A stretch of 40,142 nucleotides of DNA from Roseomonas mucosa ATCC BAA-692. GTDB taxonomy: Bacteria; Pseudomonadota; Alphaproteobacteria; Acetobacterales; Acetobacteraceae. A program made the translations under genes and the position numbers. The stretch is taken from assembly GCF_000622225.1 (NCBI RefSeq), contig NZ_JHWD01000029.1:1-40142 (forward strand), given 5' to 3'. Shown one piece after another: positions 37,929-40,142 of the stretch (position 1 is the stretch's first letter; each line of letters starts with the position of its first letter). The notes beneath the pieces were generated by a model. That model saw nothing but the letters and a program-made list of their open reading frames with translations. It had not been told where the DNA came from and ran no database searches.

Positions 37929-39704
37929 ATGACACTCGACCAGGCCCTCGCCTTCGGCCTGCTGGCCGCCACCATCGGCCTGTTCCTTTGGGGGCGCCTG
38001 CCCTACGACCTCGTGGCGCTCGGCGCCCTGCTGGCGGGGGTGGTCCTGGGCGTGGTGCCGGCGGCCTCCGCCTTTTCCGGCTTCTCCGACGACGTGGTGG
38101 TCATTGTCGGCGCGGCGCTGGTGATCAGCCATGCCGTGGCCCGCTCCGGTGCGGTCGAGACGCTGATGCGGCCGCTCACGCCCTACCTGCGCGGCACGGC
38201 TGTCCAGGTGCCGGTGCTGGTCGGCGTCACCATGCTGCTCTCCATGGTCACCAAGAATGTCGGCGCGCTCGCCATCCTGATGCCGGTGGCGCTGCAGCTC
38301 GCGCGCCGGGCCGGCACGCCCGCCTCCGCCCTGCTGATGCCGATGTCCTTCGCCTCGCTCCTCGGCGGCATCGTGACGCTGGTCGGCACCTCGCCCAACA
38401 TCATCGTCGCGCGCGTGCGGCAGGAGCTGACCGGGCAGCCCTTCGGCCTGTTCGACTACACGCCGGTGGGGCTGGGCATCGCCCTGGTCGGCTTTGTCTT
38501 CCTGTCCCTGGGCTGGCGCCTGCTGCCCACCGGGCGGCGCGGCACGCCCTCCCTGGAGGCCGCCTTCAACATCGAGAACTACACCGCCGAAGCCCGCCTT
38601 CCCGCCGGGTCGCCGCTGGCCGGAAAGACGGTGGCGGCGCTGGAGGCCCTGGGCGATGGCGAGGCCCGCGTCGCGGTGGTGGTGCGCGAGCGCTTCCGCC
38701 GCTTCGTCCCGCGCCCGGACTGGGTGCTGCGCCCCGACGACGTGCTGCTCCTGCGTGGCGAGCCGGAGGGGCTGGAGCGCCTGGTGGCCCGGGCCCAGCT
38801 GGTCCTGGCCGGCGACGGTCAGGCGCCCGGCCAGGCCGGCGAGATCAGCGTGGTGGAAGGCGTCGTCACCGCCGAGTCGCCGCTGGCCGGGCACACGCCG
38901 GGACAGCTCTCGCTGCAAGGGCGGCACGGGGTGACGCTGCTGGCGGTCAGCCGCGCCGGGCACAGCATCCAGCAGCGCCTGTCCGGCCTGCGGCTGCGGC
39001 CGGGCGACGTGATCGTGCTGCGCGGCGAGGCCGCCGCCGTGCCGGAGGCGCTGGCCGGCCTGCGCGTCCTGCCGCTGGCGGAACGCGCCATCGCCTTCGG
39101 CCACAGCCGCCGCTCGTGGCTTCCCCTGCTGGTGCTGGCGGCGGCGATGGCGCTGGTGGCCACGCATGTGCTGCCGGTGGCGGTCGCCTTTTTCAGCGCG
39201 GCGGTGGTGCTGCTCCTGCTGCGGGTCATGACGATGCAGGAGGCCTACGAGGCCGTGGAATGGCCCGTGCTGATCCTGCTGGCGGCGCTGATCCCCGTCA
39301 GCGAGGCCATCCAGCGCACCGGCGGCACGGACCTGCTCGCCACCGGGTTGCAGCACCTGGTCTCCGGCCTGCCGCCCCTGGGGGCGCTGACCATCACCAT
39401 GGTCGTGGCGATGCTGCTGACCCCCTTCCTGAACAATGCCGCCACGGTCCTCGTGGTCGGGCCGATCGCCGCGGCCCTGGCCCAGCGCCTTGGCCTGAAC
39501 CCCGACCCCTTCCTCATGGCCGTGGCCGTGGGGGCGGCCTGCGACTTCCTCACCCCGATCGGCCACCAGTGCAACACGCTGGTCATGGGCCCCGGCGGCT
39601 ACCGCTTCGGCGACTATGCCCGGCTGGGGCTGCCGCTCTCCGTCCTGGTGGTCCTGACCGGCATGCCCCTCATCGCCTGGTTCTGGCCGCTGGGGCCGGG
39701 GTGA
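37929..39704 (+). CDS. SLC13-family (CitT/ArsB-like) transporter with two RCK_C domains
   Basis: This 591-residue membrane protein has an N-terminal membrane block (about 1-195) with a DDVVVIVGAALVISHAV helix and the hairpin TLVGTSPNIIVARVRQEL. Then come two soluble RCK_C/TrkA-C domains in the middle (about 205-290 and 295-375, GKTVAALEALGDGEARVAVV and LRLRPGDVIVLRGEA). The C-terminal membrane block has FLNNAATVLVVGPIAAALAQ and DFLTPIGHQCNTLVMGPGGY. This is the standard layout of sodium-coupled dicarboxylate, sulfate or anion transporters. The ATG at 37929 is preceded by AGGGGA. The substrate is not predictable. Confidence 0.9.
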   Translation: MTLDQALAFGLLAATIGLFLWGRLPYDLVALGALLAGVVLGVVPAASAFSGFSDDVVVIVGAALVISHAVARSGAVETLMRPLTPYLRGTAVQVPVLVGVTMLLSMVTKNVGALAILMPVALQLARRAGTPASALLMPMSFASLLGGIVTLVGTSPNIIVARVRQELTGQPFGLFDYTPVGLGIALVGFVFLSLGWRLLPTGRRGTPSLEAAFNIENYTAEARLPAGSPLAGKTVAALEALGDGEARVAVVVRERFRRFVPRPDWVLRPDDVLLLRGEPEGLERLVARAQLVLAGDGQAPGQAGEISVVEGVVTAESPLAGHTPGQLSLQGRHGVTLLAVSRAGHSIQQRLSGLRLRPGDVIVLRGEAAAVPEALAGLRVLPLAERAIAFGHSRRSWLPLLVLAAAMALVATHVLPVAVAFFSAAVVLLLLRVMTMQEAYEAVEWPVLILLAALIPVSEAIQRTGGTDLLATGLQHLVSGLPPLGALTITMVVAMLLTPFLNNAATVLVVGPIAAALAQRLGLNPDPFLMAVAVGAACDFLTPIGHQCNTLVMGPGGYRFGDYARLGLPLSVLVVLTGMPLIAWFWPLGPG

Positions 39705-39855
39705 TACGCCCGTCCGGCGCGCCGTCCGTGCTGTGGCATCGCACTTGTGGCTGCCCCCGGGGAAGGCGCCGCCTCCGCCGGAGGAACTGCCGAAGCAATG
39801 CTCCGACCTCCCCGGCCCCCGCCTTTCGTCGGCCCAGGGGTTAGCCCAGGGGTTA
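39705..39855. other. Intergenic stretch ending in a 12-bp tandem repeat
   Basis: No gene was found. GCCCAGGGGTTA occurs twice in perfect tandem at 39832-39843 and 39844-39855, directly against the IS end. A short CCTCC-GCC-GGAGG hairpin at 39772-39784 may be part of the transporter's 3' end. Confidence 0.55.
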
Positions 39856-40142
39856 GAGCGCCTAACAGAACCGCCTAATCTGGCCGAGGCAGACGAGGGC
39901 GCAGGCGAGTGTGGTGAAGGCGAGGTGGATGTCGGCGCGGCGCTCGTAGCGGATGGTCAGGCGTCGGTAGCGGGCGAGCCAGGCGAAGGTACGCTCCACC
40001 ACCCAGCGGTGTCGTCCGAGGCGGGCGCTGCTCTCGATGCCACGGCGTGCGATGCGCGGGGTGATGCCACGGGCGCGGCACTCCCGGCGGCAGCGACGGT
40101 GGTCGTAGGCCTTATCGGCGTGGAGTTTGCCCGGCCTTTGCC
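39856..40142 (-). mobile_element. IS5-family insertion sequence, one end (IS1031/IS427-like)
   Basis: The element runs out of the window. Its left border is set near 39856 because the likely terminal repeat GAGCGCCTAACAGAACCGCC follows a TTA, the form of a TNA target site used by IS1031-type elements. The transposase stop lies 6 bases inside that border. The exact border needs the other end for confirmation. Confidence 0.6.
39862..40142 (-). CDS. IS5-family transposase, C-terminal part
   Basis: The final 92 codons are in the window, ending in TAG at 39864-39862. The residues include GKLHADKAYDHRRCRREC, with the second catalytic Asp region, and RHRWVVERTFAWLARYRRL, with the catalytic Glu of the DDE triad (the ERTF-x-W motif of IS5 transposases). 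The tail ADIHLAFTTLACALVCL is also typical. The N-terminal half is beyond the window edge. Open frames on other phases here are shadows. Confidence 0.88.
   Translation of the reverse strand, partial: QRPGKLHADKAYDHRRCRRECRARGITPRIARRGIESSARLGRHRWVVERTFAWLARYRRLTIRYERRADIHLAFTTLACALVCLGQIRRFC

Overview
The window is about 40 kb of very GC-rich DNA. Its gene content points to an alphaproteobacterium, most likely in the Acetobacteraceae (Roseomonas-like). The evidence is an alphaproteobacterial Rho and FtsK, an MrpAB fusion in a six-gene Mrp operon, an IS5-type transposase of the kind common in that family, and abundant GC-rich palindromic intergenic repeats. The genus is inference. No tRNA, rRNA or CRISPR array was seen.

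Layout, left to right. (1) 1-4180: the tail of a GntR/UTRA regulator (PhnF-like) faces a phnC-phnD-phnE-phnE phosphonate/phosphite importer operon on the minus strand, with a Pho-box-like site upstream of phnC. (2) 4181-6645: a GNAT acetyltransferase diverges from rho, which has a clear sigma-70 promoter, a leader of about 210 nt and a terminator. (3) 6959-18184: an amide-nitrogen island. Two amidase-signature enzymes, each preceded by and overlapping a small AtzG/GatC-like partner gene, converge on each other. The right-hand pair diverges from a complete dipeptide-type ABC importer, followed by an isochorismatase-family hydrolase and an asparaginase-family enzyme. A near-perfect sigma-54 promoter lies in front of the importer, which fits nitrogen-controlled scavenging of amides. 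(4) 18307-21721: ftsK and a small secreted protein. (5) 22061-24196: a REC-PAS-GGDEF-EAL protein behind an AT-rich sigma-70 promoter and an inverted repeat. (6) 24254-29824: a six-gene Mrp-type Na+/H+ antiporter operon on the minus strand with overlapping genes, then a TetR regulator. (7) 31139-33875: a LysR regulator divergent from a VOC ring-cleaving dioxygenase and an alpha/beta hydrolase, resembling Mhq quinone detoxification modules. (8) 33913-37438: a hybrid histidine kinase, a CheY-like receiver and a DUF533/TerB-like protein in one overlapping operon. (9) 37929-39704: an SLC13-type transporter with RCK_C domains. (10) 39856-40142: the end of an IS5-family element.

The most unusual feature is a repeat family of hairpin clusters. 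Two full copies (99-333 and 8621-8885, in opposite orientation) and one rearranged copy (about 30767-31080) share a skeleton: hairpin 1, short spacer, hairpin 2, and in the full copies a central stem of 21-22 bp, then the same arm inverted. The spacers and central stem are conserved. Several of the arm hairpins have different stem sequences in each copy yet still fold, which suggests selection on structure or replacement of whole hairpins. Both full copies fill the gap between two convergent genes, and copy 2 begins and ends inside the two stop codons.
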